DNA of 64,000 bases, from assembly GCF_001905505.1 (NCBI RefSeq), contig NZ_LIPG01000005.1:310001-374000 (forward strand). Direction: 5' to 3'. Below the pieces are notes generated by a model. That model had not been told where the DNA came from and ran no database searches. It saw only the letters and a program-made list of their open reading frames with translations. Positions 17,540 to 26,246 of the stretch are shown one piece after another. The position numbers and the translations under genes were made by a program. Every line of letters begins with the position of its first letter. Within the stretch, counting starts at the first letter, position 1. The DNA comes from Streptomyces sp. CB02058 (GTDB taxonomy: Bacteria > Actinomycetota > Actinomycetes > Streptomycetales > Streptomycetaceae).

Positions 17540-17905
17540 ATGGCACTGTTCGGCAACGCACACACCGTCGATCCGGCATCGGCCCAGCGTGACTACGCAC
17601 GGCTGCTCGGGCAGGGCGAGCAGGTGCAGGCCGCCTATCTGCTGATACGCGACACGATCCTGTTCACCGACCGCAGGCTCGTCCTCGTCGACAAGCAGGG
17701 GATCACGGGCAAGAAGGTGGAGTACCACTCGATCCCGTACCGCAGCATCACGCACTTCTCGGTGGAGACGGCCGGGACGTTCGACCTGGACGCCGAGCTC
17801 AGGATCTGGCTGTCGGGCTCGGCCACCCCGATCCAGAAGACGTTCACCAAGGGCGTCGACATCTACGAGGTGCAGGCCGTCCTCACCCAGTACGTCGCGC
17901 GCTAG
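17540..17905 (+). CDS. Small bacterial PH-domain protein (121 aa)
   Basis: The ATG at 17540 has GGAGGA at 17529-17534. The single domain of about 120 residues, with alternating beta strands (DTILFTDRRLVLVDKQGITG, EYHSIPYRSITHFSVET), fits the bacterial Pleckstrin-homology family (YvbH/DUF1696 type). There is no signal or membrane segment. The role of these proteins is poorly known; some are stress related. The 3' end overlaps the convergent amidase gene by 23 bp. Confidence 0.88.
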   Translation: MALFGNAHTVDPASAQRDYARLLGQGEQVQAAYLLIRDTILFTDRRLVLVDKQGITGKKVEYHSIPYRSITHFSVETAGTFDLDAELRIWLSGSATPIQKTFTKGVDIYEVQAVLTQYVAR

Positions 17906-18632
17906 CCTTCGCCCGCATCCGGGCCATCTCGGCGCGGATCACAGGTAGTTGGGCGTACAGCGCTTCACCCGGGCAGTACGTCTGAAACGTGTCGCGGTGG
18001 CCCGCGACGGCGTGGAGGTAGACCTCTTCGCCGCGCTTGTAGAGACTCTCGTCGTTCGTGGAGACCATCCGCACGAAGCCCTCCGGGTCGATGTCCCGGC
18101 CGAGCTTCCACGCGCCGACCTTCGCGATCCCCTCGATGAGCGCCTTCGGCACCGGAACCCCGGGGTCGAAGGTGCCGAGGGCCGCGATCCCGACGCTGTG
18201 CGCGTTGAAGCCGGTCGCGTGGGCACCGCGCACCGAGCGTCCGACGCCTCCGGCCCTGCCCTCGTAGATGGTCCCGCAGCGGTCGACGACGAAGTTGTAG
18301 CCGATGTCGTCCCAGCCCTCGCCCCGGACGTGGGCCTCCTCCATCGCCCTGAGCATCCTGGGGGCGTCGGCGCAGTCGTAGCCGTTGGTGTGCCCGGTGT
18401 GGTGGACGAAGACGGCCTTCACCGTCCCGGTGTACACCGCGTCCTCCTTGACCAGGCTCTCGTCCGCGTGCCAGGCCGCCCGGCTGACGATGACCGGTTT
18501 CGGCGCCGCGGGCGGGGCCGCCGGCTTCGCGGTGGCGGGTGGGGGCGCGGCGAGCCGGACCGGCGCGTCCCGGAGAACCAGGAACGCCAGCGGCACGACC
18601 ATGGCACCCACGGCTGTTCGGCGAAGCCACAT
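17883..18632 (-). CDS. Secreted N-acetylmuramoyl-L-alanine amidase / PGRP (249 aa)
   Basis: Cleaves the bond between muramic acid and the stem peptide. An N-terminal signal/anchor (WLRRTAVGAMVVPLAFLVL) and a Pro/Ala spacer precede the PGRP/amidase_2 domain. 'VFVHHTGHTNGYDC' carries the first Zn ligand His, and further conserved elements are DDIGYNFVVDRCGTIYEGR and AVAGHRDTFQTYCPG with the second His and the Cys ligand. It may act on the same wall as the nearby Rpf protein. Confidence 0.9.
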   Translation of the reverse strand: MWLRRTAVGAMVVPLAFLVLRDAPVRLAAPPPATAKPAAPPAAPKPVIVSRAAWHADESLVKEDAVYTGTVKAVFVHHTGHTNGYDCADAPRMLRAMEEAHVRGEGWDDIGYNFVVDRCGTIYEGRAGGVGRSVRGAHATGFNAHSVGIAALGTFDPGVPVPKALIEGIAKVGAWKLGRDIDPEGFVRMVSTNDESLYKRGEEVYLHAVAGHRDTFQTYCPGEALYAQLPVIRAEMARMRAKASARRTG

Positions 18633-18734
18633 AGGCCCACCATGCGCGCTGACCTGCCGCTTCGCAGGTACGCGAGCCCGATCGGGTGAACGCGGGGAGT
18701 GCGACCGCGGCAGTGCCGGGCGCCGGCCGCACGG

Positions 18735-19379
18735 TCAGGAGACGGCGACCGCCCGGTGCTGCTCGATGATGCGTGCCGCGCGGTGCGGGGAGGTGTCGAG
18801 CCGGGCCAGCACACCCGGGACCGCGTTGTTGGGGAGGATGAGCTCGAAGAGGGCGGAGATCTCGGCGACCAGGTCGGGCGGCTCGGCCATGGACTCGGTG
18901 ACCAGCTGGACGCCGGTCCAGGCCCCGACGAAGAGCCTGGAGGTGGTCTCCGGATCGACGTGCGGAAGGAGCTCGCCGCGCTCCTTGGCCTCGGTGAGTA
19001 TGTCGGTGCCGAGAGCGATCCAGTCCGGCCAGCGGGTACCGAAGAGCCCGCGCGCCCGAGGGTCGACCGAGAGCCGGATCGAGGCGCTGAGCAGGGGTTC
19101 TCTGGGAAGCCGGTAGGCCAGCAGGAGCGCTATGTCCACCCATTCCTGGAGCTTGAAGGTCTGCGGAGTGACCCCGTCCGAGGTCACCGCCTCCTGGAGA
19201 ACCCCGCGGGCCAGCTCCTCCTTCGACGTGAAGTGGAAGTAGAGGGCGCCCCGCGTGAGACCGGCCCGGTCGAGGATCGCGGCGATGGTGGCGGCGTCGT
19301 AACCGTGCTCGTCGAAGACCTCGGCCGCGGCCTCCAGGAAGATTCTGCGCGTGCGGATCGCCCGTTGCTGTCGTGCCAA
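18735..19379 (-). CDS. ArpA/ScbR-like gamma-butyrolactone receptor, TetR family (214 aa)
   Basis: The N-terminal TetR helix-turn-helix (RRIFLEAAAEVFDEHGYDAA, then AILDRAGLTRGALYFHF) is of the ArpA/ScbR type. The C-terminal ligand domain includes a Trp-rich stretch (TRWPDW) as in butyrolactone receptors. It is divergent from an AfsA-like synthase, and a palindrome lies between them. The expected role is to repress the afsA-like gene and itself until a butyrolactone or butenolide signal binds. Pseudo-receptors share this architecture, so ligand binding is not proven. Confidence 0.85.
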   Translation of the reverse strand: MARQQRAIRTRRIFLEAAAEVFDEHGYDAATIAAILDRAGLTRGALYFHFTSKEELARGVLQEAVTSDGVTPQTFKLQEWVDIALLLAYRLPREPLLSASIRLSVDPRARGLFGTRWPDWIALGTDILTEAKERGELLPHVDPETTSRLFVGAWTGVQLVTESMAEPPDLVAEISALFELILPNNAVPGVLARLDTSPHRAARIIEQHRAVAVS

Positions 19380-19420
19380 CTCGCGCTCTCCTTGAACGTG
19401 GCCTGACGCTTCTTCAAAAA

Positions 19421-19438
19421 GTACCGGTGAACCGGTAT
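19421..19438. promoter_or_regulatory. Candidate autoregulatory element (ArpA-type operator)
   Basis: GTACCGGTGAACCGGTAT lies in the 90-bp divergent gap between the TetR and AfsA-like genes. The arms TACCGGT and ACCGGTA are perfectly complementary around a 2-bp centre. ACCGGT-type half sites are typical of butyrolactone receptor operators. The position would let one bound repressor cover both promoters. Confidence 0.6.
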
Positions 19439-19469
19439 CATATCAGCGCCGGAATGACCATTTTGCGCC

Positions 19470-20393
19470 ATGTTCGGGAGGACCGTGCCCGAGATACCCG
19501 TTGTTTCGTGTCCTCCGCATTTCAGGGAGAGACGGAACAGCGTTCCGAAGGAATTCGTCCATCTCGGACGTCCGGAATCGGTTTTCCTCACCGGGTGGCG
19601 ACATCGCGAGGACGGCGAGTTCTCGCTGTCCGCAATCTGGCCCGCGCCCGCCCCGGGACTGCCCTACGACCCCCGGGTGCTCACCCAGACCATGCGGCAG
19701 AGCGGGCTGATCATCGCGCACGCGGCGTACGGCGTTCCCCTCACTCATCAAACCCTTCTGAATTACTTCGACTTCACGGTCGCCCCCGGATTCGTGGTGT
19801 CCTCCGCAGGACCTTCCCCGCTCACGGTCCACGTATCCGTCACGGAGCCCAAACAAGGCGGACGGAGGGTCAGTTCGCTCGGCATGGACGTCCGTGTATA
19901 CCAGGGCGACAGCATGGTGGCCCGCGCCGATTCCGAGTTCGGCTGGATAACGCCGGTTGCGTACAGCCGTGTTCGCGGTGCGCATCTGGACTTCGAGTGG
20001 AACAGCTGGCCGCTGCCCGCACCGGTGGACCCGCGCACCGTACGCCGCCCCACCGGCACGGATGTGGTGCTCGCGCCCGGAGCGCGGCCCCGGCACTGGC
20101 AGTTGCGCAACGACGTGGCCAACGTCCTGCTGTACGACCACCCGGTCGACCATGTCCCCGGACTCGTGCTGATGGAGGCCGCCCACCAGGCCGCGAACGC
20201 CACTCTGTATCCCGCGGTCCTCGACGCGACGAGCGTGACCAGCGCGTTCGAGATGTACACCGAGCTCGACCGGCCCTGCTGGATCGAGGCGGAGGTCCTG
20301 CCGGCCGTCCCCGGGGAGGCCTCCGTCCTGGTCACCGCGACCCAGGACGGAGAAACGGTCTTCCGGGGACGGCTCAGCGGTCCCTGCGCCTGA
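19470..20393 (+). CDS. afsA: AfsA-like gamma-butyrolactone biosynthesis protein (307 aa)
   Basis: AfsA joins a beta-ketoacyl thioester to dihydroxyacetone phosphate in A-factor-type signal synthesis. Both hot-dog repeats are seen: VPKEFVHLGRPESVFLTGWR at about residue 25 with DPRVLTQTMRQSGLIIAHAA, and VDHVPGLVLMEAAHQAAN at about 230, then RPCWIEAEV and TQDGETVFRGRLSGP, all matching AfsA/ScbA. The ATG at 19470 is the outer start. A GTG at 19485 lies only 3 nt after GGGAGG, so the outer start or a later one may be used. Regulation by the divergent TetR gene is very likely. Confidence 0.88.
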   Translation: MFGRTVPEIPVVSCPPHFRERRNSVPKEFVHLGRPESVFLTGWRHREDGEFSLSAIWPAPAPGLPYDPRVLTQTMRQSGLIIAHAAYGVPLTHQTLLNYFDFTVAPGFVVSSAGPSPLTVHVSVTEPKQGGRRVSSLGMDVRVYQGDSMVARADSEFGWITPVAYSRVRGAHLDFEWNSWPLPAPVDPRTVRRPTGTDVVLAPGARPRHWQLRNDVANVLLYDHPVDHVPGLVLMEAAHQAANATLYPAVLDATSVTSAFEMYTELDRPCWIEAEVLPAVPGEASVLVTATQDGETVFRGRLSGPCA

Positions 20394-20429
20394 CGCCCCC
20401 TGGGGTACGGCAGGCTCACCGGCCCCGGC

Positions 20430-21194
20430 TCACTGGTTGATGAAGCCGCCGTCCACCGGGAGGACCGTGCCCGTGAGGAACGGGCTCCGGTCGCTCAGCA
20501 ACCAGGCGGCCGCGTTGGCGATCTCCTCCGGTTCGGCCGTACGCCCCTGCGGGGTACGACTGTTGACCATCTCCTCCAGGCCCGGGTTGCGCCCGAACCA
20601 GTCGGCCGTGATCTCGCTGCGCGTGGTGCCCGGCGCCACCGCGTTGACCCTGATGCCCTGTTGGGCGTACTCGTCCGCCGCCGCCCTGGTGAGGCCCACG
20701 ACGGCGTGCTTGGCCGCTATGTAGGGCGCGGCGGCGGGTATGGCCACCAGCCCGCCCACACTGCTGTTGTTCACGACCGCGCCGCCCGAGGGGTTGGTCA
20801 GCATGGCCGCGATCTCGTGCCGGAGGCAGTTCCAGACGCCGCGCACATTCGTGTCCATGACGGCGTCGTACACGTCATCGCCCATCAGGTGCAGGGGAGT
20901 TCGGTCTCCGCCCAGCCCCGCGTTGTTGAAGGCCCCGTCCAGGCGCCCATAGGTCTCGACCGCGAAGGCGACGGCCCGGGCGGCGTCCTCGGCCACCGTG
21001 ACATCGCAGACGACATATGAGGCTTGCGCTCCCTTCTGCTGCAATTCGTCCACCAGGGAGGCGAGTCTCTCCTCCCTGCGCGCCGCGAGGACCACGGTCG
21101 CGCCTTCCTGGGTGAACACGCGCGCCGCGGACGCGCCGATACCGCTGCTCGCCCCGGTGATCAGGACGACTTTTCCGTTCAGAAGATCGCTCAT
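20430..21194 (-). CDS. SDR-family NAD(P)-dependent oxidoreductase (254 aa)
   Basis: Classical short-chain dehydrogenase. It has the cofactor motif VVLITGASSGIG at about 10-20, NNAG at about 87, and a Ser-Tyr-Lys set (VNNSSVGG, then PYIAAKHAVVG). It ends with the usual PDF-like FLTGTVLPVDGGF. In butyrolactone loci SDR enzymes reduce the 6-keto intermediate, so this one may tailor the AfsA product. The start at ATG 21194 fits the family N-terminus, although the ribosome site is weak. It runs convergently toward the afsA-like gene. Confidence 0.88.
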   Translation of the reverse strand: MSDLLNGKVVLITGASSGIGASAARVFTQEGATVVLAARREERLASLVDELQQKGAQASYVVCDVTVAEDAARAVAFAVETYGRLDGAFNNAGLGGDRTPLHLMGDDVYDAVMDTNVRGVWNCLRHEIAAMLTNPSGGAVVNNSSVGGLVAIPAAAPYIAAKHAVVGLTRAAADEYAQQGIRVNAVAPGTTRSEITADWFGRNPGLEEMVNSRTPQGRTAEPEEIANAAAWLLSDRSPFLTGTVLPVDGGFINQ

Positions 21195-21299
21195 GGCCGC
21201 AGTCTGGCAGTCGGCCCCGGCCACGGCCACGGCCTCACGGGCACCTTCGCCGGCCGCTGCCCCGTCACGTACCCCGCGAATGCGACACACGACGCTACT

Positions 21300-21326
21300 C
21301 ATAACAAACCGCTTGTACTGTTTTTA
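21300..21326. promoter_or_regulatory. Possible second ArpA-type operator between SDR and quinone reductase
   Basis: In the 209-bp divergent gap 21195-21403, an AT-rich imperfect inverted repeat has half sites ACAAACCG and CTGTTTTT (6 of 8 positions complementary). It looks like known receptor sites with AAACCG/CGGTTT arms. The match is weaker than at 19421. Confidence 0.3.
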
Positions 21327-21403
21327 TCCGACTTCACGGACGATGCCGACACCTGATTCCGGGACGTCGGCTGCGCCCGGAGAGCCGCGCGGTACCGTGC
21401 CGC

Positions 21404-22312
21404 ATGCTCGCTATCCAGTTCGACCACTTCGGTGGTCCCGAAGTCCTCCGCCCCGTTGAACTGGCCGCTCCCGAAGCGGGCCCCGGAGAGGTGCTCCTCA
21501 CCGTGGAGGCCGCCGGGGTGAACTTCGCGGACACCCATCAGGTGGACGGCTCCTACCTCGCGGCCGACGCCCTGCCGTACGTCCCCGGCAGCGAGGTCGT
21601 GGGCCGCACCCCCGACGGCAGGCGGGTGCTGGCCCGGGTCTCGCACGGCTACGCGGAGCAGGTGACCGCCAAGGAGTCCGCCCTCCTGGACATCCCCGAG
21701 GAGTTCGACGCCGCCCAGGCGCTGGCGCTGATGATGCAGGGGCTGACCGCCTGGCACCTGCTGCGGTCCGCCGCCCGGCTGCGCACCGGCGAGACGGTCG
21801 TCGTCCACTCCGCGGCGGGCGGTGTGGGCAGCCTGGCCGTCCAGCTGGCCAGGGAGTTCGGCGCGGGCCGGGTGCTCGCCCAGGTCTCCACCCCCGCGAA
21901 GGAACGGCTCGTCCTGGAGCTCGGGGCCGACGCGGTGGTCAGCTATCCCCTCGCGGAGAAGGCGGACATCGTCCTGGACGCGGTCGGCGGGGAGCTCTTC
22001 GACCAGGCGCTGGGTTCGCTCGCCTCCTTCGGCCGGCTCGTGAGCTACGGCAACTCCGCCCGCACGGGCTTCACCCCGGTCGACCCGGCCGCCCTGAACC
22101 GTCTCAACGCCTCCGTCACCGGATTCTGGCTGCGCCCCGCCCTCGCGGCTCCCGGCGCCGTCAGCGGGCCCCTCAAGGAGCTCTTCGCCCTGGTCGCGGA
22201 CGGCCGTCTGAAGCCGGTGACCGGCGCCGCCTATCCGCTCGCCGAGGCCGCGCGGGCCCATGAGGACCTGCTGGCCCGCCGCACGACCGGCAAGGTGATC
22301 CTGACCACCTGA
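21404..22312 (+). CDS. NADPH:quinone reductase-like MDR oxidoreductase (302 aa)
   Basis: Medium-chain dehydrogenase/reductase of the zinc-free quinone oxidoreductase type. It shows an N-terminal GroES-like fold (VEAAGVNFADTHQVDGSY), the nucleotide motif VVVHSAAGGVGSLAVQLAR at about 128-146, and a C-terminal LAEAARAHEDLLARRTTGKV. It has no Zn-binding cysteines. Divergent from the SDR gene; it could reduce the enone of a butenolide-type signal, but quinone detoxification is equally possible. Confidence 0.88.
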   Translation: MLAIQFDHFGGPEVLRPVELAAPEAGPGEVLLTVEAAGVNFADTHQVDGSYLAADALPYVPGSEVVGRTPDGRRVLARVSHGYAEQVTAKESALLDIPEEFDAAQALALMMQGLTAWHLLRSAARLRTGETVVVHSAAGGVGSLAVQLAREFGAGRVLAQVSTPAKERLVLELGADAVVSYPLAEKADIVLDAVGGELFDQALGSLASFGRLVSYGNSARTGFTPVDPAALNRLNASVTGFWLRPALAAPGAVSGPLKELFALVADGRLKPVTGAAYPLAEAARAHEDLLARRTTGKVILTT

Positions 22313-22351
22313 GCGGGTCCCGGTCCCGGCGGATCTTTGTAGGGTGACCGG

Positions 22352-23422
22352 ATGCCCTCGCTGACCTCACGCTCCCCGGGACCGGCCACCGACGGGGCCG
22401 GGACCCCTGCCCCGTCCCGGCCCGGCCGTGACCCGTACTTCGACAACGCGAAGTACCTGGCCATCGTGCTCGTGGCGATGGGCCACGCCTGGGAACCACT
22501 GCCCGGCAGCGGGCGCCTGATCGAGACGGTCTACACCTTCGTCTACACCTTCCACATGCCGGTCTTCATCCTGATCGCCGGCTACTTCTCGCGCGGCTTC
22601 GAGCTGCGGCCCGACCGGGTGTGGAAGCTCTTCACCAGCCTGGTCGTGCCCTACGCCGTCTTCGAGACCGCCTACACCCTCTTCGAGCGCCTCACCGGAG
22701 CCCCGGACTTCCCGCTGAGCCCGCTCAGCCCGTACTGGCTGCTGTGGTTCCTGCCGGCGCTGTTCCTCTGGCGCCTCACGACCCCGTTCTGGCAGACGGT
22801 CCGGTGGCCCGTGGCGGTGTCCCTGGTCGTGGCGGCCATGGGGGCGGTGACCAGCAACATCGGCGGCGACCTCCAGCTACAGCGCGTCCTGCAGTTCCTG
22901 CCGTTCTACGTCCTGGGCCTCCAGCTGCGGCCCGAGCACTTCGCCTTCGTGCGCCGTCGTGCCGTGCGCATCGCGTCCGTACCCCTCTGCCTGGTCGCCC
23001 TGGCCGCCGCCTACTGGGCGGTGCCGCGCACGACGACCTCGTGGTTCTTCCGCCGGTACGGCGCCGAGCAGCTCGGATCGCCCGCCTGGACCGGCGCCCC
23101 CGTGACCCTGCTCCTGTTCGTCTGCGCGGTCGTCCTCAGCGCCTGCTTCCTCGCCTGGGTGCCGGGCCGCAGGCTGTGGATGACGGCCCTCGGCGCGGGC
23201 ACGATGTACGGCTATCTGCTGCACGGCTTCGTCATCAAGGGCGCGGTCAAGCTGGACCTCTTCCAGGCGGACGTCCTGTCGACCCCGCTGGGCACGGTCC
23301 TCGCCACCGTCACCGCCGCGGCCGTGGTCACGGCCCTGTGCAGCCCGCCCGTCCGGCGGGTGTTCCGCTACGTCGTGGAGCCCCGGCTCGACTGGGCCAG
23401 GAAGCCGAGGACGGCCTCCTGA
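22352..23422 (+). CDS. Acyltransferase-3-family membrane protein (356 aa)
   Basis: Multi-pass membrane O-acyltransferase of the fucose-4-O-acetylase-like group. The N-terminal DPYFDNAKYLAIVLVAMGHA contains the conserved first helix with the His, and TFHMPVFILIAGYFS follows. About ten hydrophobic segments are seen, ending with GTMYGYLLHGFVIKG. Such proteins transfer acyl groups to sugars, lipids or peptides at the membrane. The substrate cannot be told from context. A strong hairpin follows. Confidence 0.85.
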   Translation: MPSLTSRSPGPATDGAGTPAPSRPGRDPYFDNAKYLAIVLVAMGHAWEPLPGSGRLIETVYTFVYTFHMPVFILIAGYFSRGFELRPDRVWKLFTSLVVPYAVFETAYTLFERLTGAPDFPLSPLSPYWLLWFLPALFLWRLTTPFWQTVRWPVAVSLVVAAMGAVTSNIGGDLQLQRVLQFLPFYVLGLQLRPEHFAFVRRRAVRIASVPLCLVALAAAYWAVPRTTTSWFFRRYGAEQLGSPAWTGAPVTLLLFVCAVVLSACFLAWVPGRRLWMTALGAGTMYGYLLHGFVIKGAVKLDLFQADVLSTPLGTVLATVTAAAVVTALCSPPVRRVFRYVVEPRLDWARKPRTAS

Positions 23423-23432
23423 CGGGCCTCGT

Positions 23433-23483
23433 CCGGACGCACCGCACCCCCGGGGCCGTCGGCCTCGGGGGTGCGGTGTCCGG
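23433..23483. terminator. Strong bidirectional hairpin after acyltransferase gene
   Basis: CCGGACGCACCGCACCCCCG (23433-23452) pairs with its near-exact complement at 23466-23483, giving a stem of about 18 bp with a 13-nt loop. It lies between the converging acyltransferase and SCO5918-family genes. Confidence 0.75.
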
Positions 23484-23498
23484 CGGGGAGAGCGCTGC

Positions 23499-23807
23499 TC
23501 AGACCTCGCCGGGCGTTCCGAGCAGGGCGGACGCGTTCTCCAGCGGGCTGAGGGTCACCGCGGGCGCGGGCACCTCCGCCGGGCGGCAGGTGAAGCCGAG
23601 ACGCGTCAGCGCCCTGGTCACCTCTGCGGCGCTGAAGTCACGGCGGTCCTGCCGGGTGATGATCTCGCCGACCTGCTTGACGGGGTAGACGCGGCGGCTG
23701 ATGACCACCGCGTCACCGGTGACGGGCTCGGGCTTGACGCCCTTCATCGAGTCCTCGACCTCGTTCTTGAACAGGTCGAAGGGGAAACGGGCGATGACAC
23801 AGCGCAT
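23499..23807 (-). CDS. SCO5918-family small protein (102 aa)
   Basis: Begins MRCVIARFPFDLFKNEVEDS and has a compact alpha/beta composition with no cysteine cluster or membrane segment. In Streptomyces a protein family of this kind is linked to the DEAD-box helicase and cold shock gene, as here, and I recall it named after SCO5918. The function is unknown; position suggests a role in RNA metabolism or cold response. It follows the helicase by 61 bp. Confidence 0.8.
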   Translation of the reverse strand: MRCVIARFPFDLFKNEVEDSMKGVKPEPVTGDAVVISRRVYPVKQVGEIITRQDRRDFSAAEVTRALTRLGFTCRPAEVPAPAVTLSPLENASALLGTPGEV

Positions 23808-23868
23808 GGTGCCTCAACAGGGTCGAAGAGAGAGCCGGAAGGGTTCGGCCGGAGAACCGGCCGGATGA

Positions 23869-25437
23869 CTACGCGGCCTTGTTGGCCCGGCGCTGCGCCG
23901 CAGCGGCACGCGCCTGCGGTGTCGCCGTGTTGGCGTTGGAACGGCGGCCCTGGCCGGGACGCGCGCCGCGCCTGCCGCGGGGGCCCGAACCGCCGCTCTT
24001 GCGCTCCGTCACCGGCGCGCTGATGGTGACGGGCACGCCCGAGGGCGCCTGGGCCCCGGTGATGCGGCTGAGCTCGGCCTCGCCGGAGCGGACCTGGGCG
24101 ACCTGCGGGGTGATGCCCGCGTCGGCCATCAGCCGGGTCATCTCACGACGCTGGTTGGGCAGCACCAGCGTGACGACACTGCCGGACTCCCCGGCGCGTG
24201 CCGTACGCCCGCCGCGGTGCAGGTAGTCCTTGTGGTCGCTGGGCGGGTCGACGTTGACGACGAGGTCGAGGTTGTCGACGTGGATGCCGCGCGCCGCGAC
24301 GTTCGTGGCGACCAGGACCGTCACATGACCGGTCTTGAAGCGGTCCAGGGTGCGGGTGCGCTGCGGCTGCGACTTGCCGCCGTGCAGCGCGGCCGCCCGT
24401 ACACCGCTGTTCAGCAGGTGGTCGGTGAGCTTGTCCACGGCGTGCTTGGTGTCCAGGAACATGATCACCCGGCCGTCGCGGGCCGCGATCTCGGTGGTCG
24501 TGGCGTACTTGTCGGCGCCCTGGACGTAGAGCACGTGGTGCTCCATCGTCGTCACCGCACCGGCCGCGGGGTCCACGGAGTGGACGACCGGGTCGTGCAG
24601 GTAGCGGCGGACCAGCAGGTCCACGTTCTTGTCCAGGGTCGCCGAGAACAGCATCCGCTGGCCTTCGGGGTTCACCAGGTCCAGCAGCTTGGTGACCTGG
24701 GGCATGAAGCCCATGTCGGCCATCTGGTCGGCCTCGTCGAGGACCGTGATGGCGACCCGGTCGAGCTTGCAGTCGCCGCGCTCGATGAGGTCCGTGAGAC
24801 GGCCCGGGGTGGCGACCACGACTTCGGCGCCGCCGCGCAGCGCGCTGGCCTGGCGGCCGATCGACATGCCGCCCACGACCGTCGCCATCCGCAGCTTGAG
24901 GGACCGGGCGTACGGGGTGAGGGCGTCGGTGACCTGCTGGGCCAGTTCCCGGGTGGGGACGAGGACCAGGGCCAGCGGACGGCGCGCGTCGGCGCGGTTG
25001 CCCGCGGTGCGGGCGAGGAGGGCCAGACCGAAGGCGAGCGTCTTGCCCGATCCGGTACGGCCGCGGCCCAGGACGTCCCGTCCGGCCAGCGAGTTCGGCA
25101 GGGTGGCCGCCTGGATGGGGAACGGCTGCGTCACACCCTCGGCGCCCAGCGCCGCCAGGAGCGGCGCGGGCATGTCCAGCTCCGCGAAGGACTCGGCGGC
25201 GGGGAGGGCCGGGGTGATGGTCACCGGCAGGGCGAACTCACCCGAGACGGCGGAGGAGCGTCGGCCGTAGCCGCCACCGGAGCGCTTCGGTCCGCCGGAG
25301 CGGCCCTGCCCGCCGGAGGCCCCGGGCCGGCCGGAGCCCGCCGAGCGGAAACCGTTGGCGGTGCGGCTGCCGTTGGATCCGCCGGAGCGCGTCCGGGAAA
25401 ATCGGTCGTTCGTGCGAGATGTGCGGTCGCGGTTCAA
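23869..25437 (-). CDS. DEAD-box RNA helicase (522 aa)
   Basis: ATP-dependent RNA helicase with all core motifs: Q motif (FPIQAATLPNSLAGRD), motif I GRTGSGKT, PTRELA, motif II DEAD (VLDEADQMADMGFMP), SAT, the ARGIHV/ D-type motif V and HRGGRTARAG motif VI. Arg/Gly/Ser-rich tails on both sides probably bind RNA. The TTG at 25437 (LNRDRTSRTNDRF) is preferred, with GGGAAGGG upstream; the ATG at 25497 adds 20 residues without a ribosome site. It lies downstream of the cold shock gene, fitting a role in unfolding mRNA at low temperature. Confidence 0.9.
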   Translation of the reverse strand: MNRDRTSRTNDRFSRTRSGGSNGSRTANGFRSAGSGRPGASGGQGRSGGPKRSGGGYGRRSSAVSGEFALPVTITPALPAAESFAELDMPAPLLAALGAEGVTQPFPIQAATLPNSLAGRDVLGRGRTGSGKTLAFGLALLARTAGNRADARRPLALVLVPTRELAQQVTDALTPYARSLKLRMATVVGGMSIGRQASALRGGAEVVVATPGRLTDLIERGDCKLDRVAITVLDEADQMADMGFMPQVTKLLDLVNPEGQRMLFSATLDKNVDLLVRRYLHDPVVHSVDPAAGAVTTMEHHVLYVQGADKYATTTEIAARDGRVIMFLDTKHAVDKLTDHLLNSGVRAAALHGGKSQPQRTRTLDRFKTGHVTVLVATNVAARGIHVDNLDLVVNVDPPSDHKDYLHRGGRTARAGESGSVVTLVLPNQRREMTRLMADAGITPQVAQVRSGEAELSRITGAQAPSGVPVTISAPVTERKSGGSGPRGRRGARPGQGRRSNANTATPQARAAAAQRRANKAA

Positions 25438-25682
25438 GGAGAACCCTTCCCTCGAATGGCACGTGTCGAGGGATTCTTTCCGGGCGGCTGCAGCCATGTA
25501 CGGCGCCAAGAATCGCAAGAACGAGCCGGTGGAATAACGAAAACGAAGCCCGTCCGCCGGATGAACCGGCCGGATTCGGCACTCCATATGACTGCATTCG
25601 ACGACCGCCCCGACGGCCGCGCACTCCCCGGAATTACTTCACAGGAGCGGCGGCCGTGGTCACGGCCGGGAAAAACACAACG

Positions 25683-25718
25683 AGCTGGGACCCGCACCCC
25701 AAGGTGCGGGCCCCAGCT
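25683..25718 (-). terminator. Terminator after cold shock gene
   Basis: AGCTGGGACCCGCACCCC and GGTGCGGGCCCCAGCT pair with a 2-nt centre and one mismatch (read as GGGGC...GTCCC on the minus strand), and an A/T-rich stretch follows at 25670-25680 on the leftward side. It lies 20 bp past the csp stop and separates it from the helicase gene. Confidence 0.75.
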
Positions 25719-25737
25719 GCGCCGTACGCCTGAGTGA

Positions 25738-25941
25738 TCAGGCCGGGGTGATGTTCTCCGCCTGCGGGCCCTTCTGGCCCTGCGTGACGTCGAAGTTCAC
25801 CTTCTGGCCTTCCTGCAGCTCGCGGAAGCCCTGGGCGGCGATGTTCGAGTAGTGGGCGAAGACGTCAGCGCCGCCGCCCTCCTGCTCGATGAAGCCGAAA
25901 CCCTTTTCCGAGTTGAACCACTTCACGGTGCCAGTAGCCAT
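25738..25941 (-). CDS. Cold shock protein, CspA family (67 aa)
   Basis: Full-length CSD protein. RNP1 reads KGFGFIEQ and RNP2 DVFAHYSNI; it begins MATGTVKWFNSEKGFGF. It binds single-stranded RNA and acts as an RNA chaperone. ATG 25941 has AAGGAG upstream. It lies upstream of a DEAD-box helicase in the same direction, with a terminator between. Confidence 0.95.
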   Translation of the reverse strand: MATGTVKWFNSEKGFGFIEQEGGGADVFAHYSNIAAQGFRELQEGQKVNFDVTQGQKGPQAENITPA

Positions 25942-26246
25942 GTCATATCTCCTTCGGGGCGTTGCCCGTGGACGCACACTGTGCGCGTCCTACGTCGCCG
26001 CAAATGATTGCCCCGTCCGGAAGAGACCGGAAATACAAAAGTGCGCCCACCCGAGTGAAAAAGGCGAGAGCACTTGAAGTTTTGGGAACCACAACTGCAA
26101 CTGAGATCAACAGTAGCACGATTCGGTCACAAGTGAGCTGTACGCCATATCACTCACCCGGCGTTCCGCCGCGCAGGGTATAAACTCTCACCGCTCATTA
26201 CGCGTATTTCTGTGCCGACGGAAACAGATATGCACCCGCGCACCGG
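25942..26246 (-). promoter_or_regulatory. AT-richer leader and promoter region of the cold shock gene
   Basis: This 305-bp gap has no open frame of its own. It is clearly lower in GC than its surroundings, particularly 26030-26230. It must hold the csp promoter and a long 5' leader, as is usual for cold shock genes, and the 3' flank of the MerR gene. I could not fix the transcription start. Confidence 0.45.
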
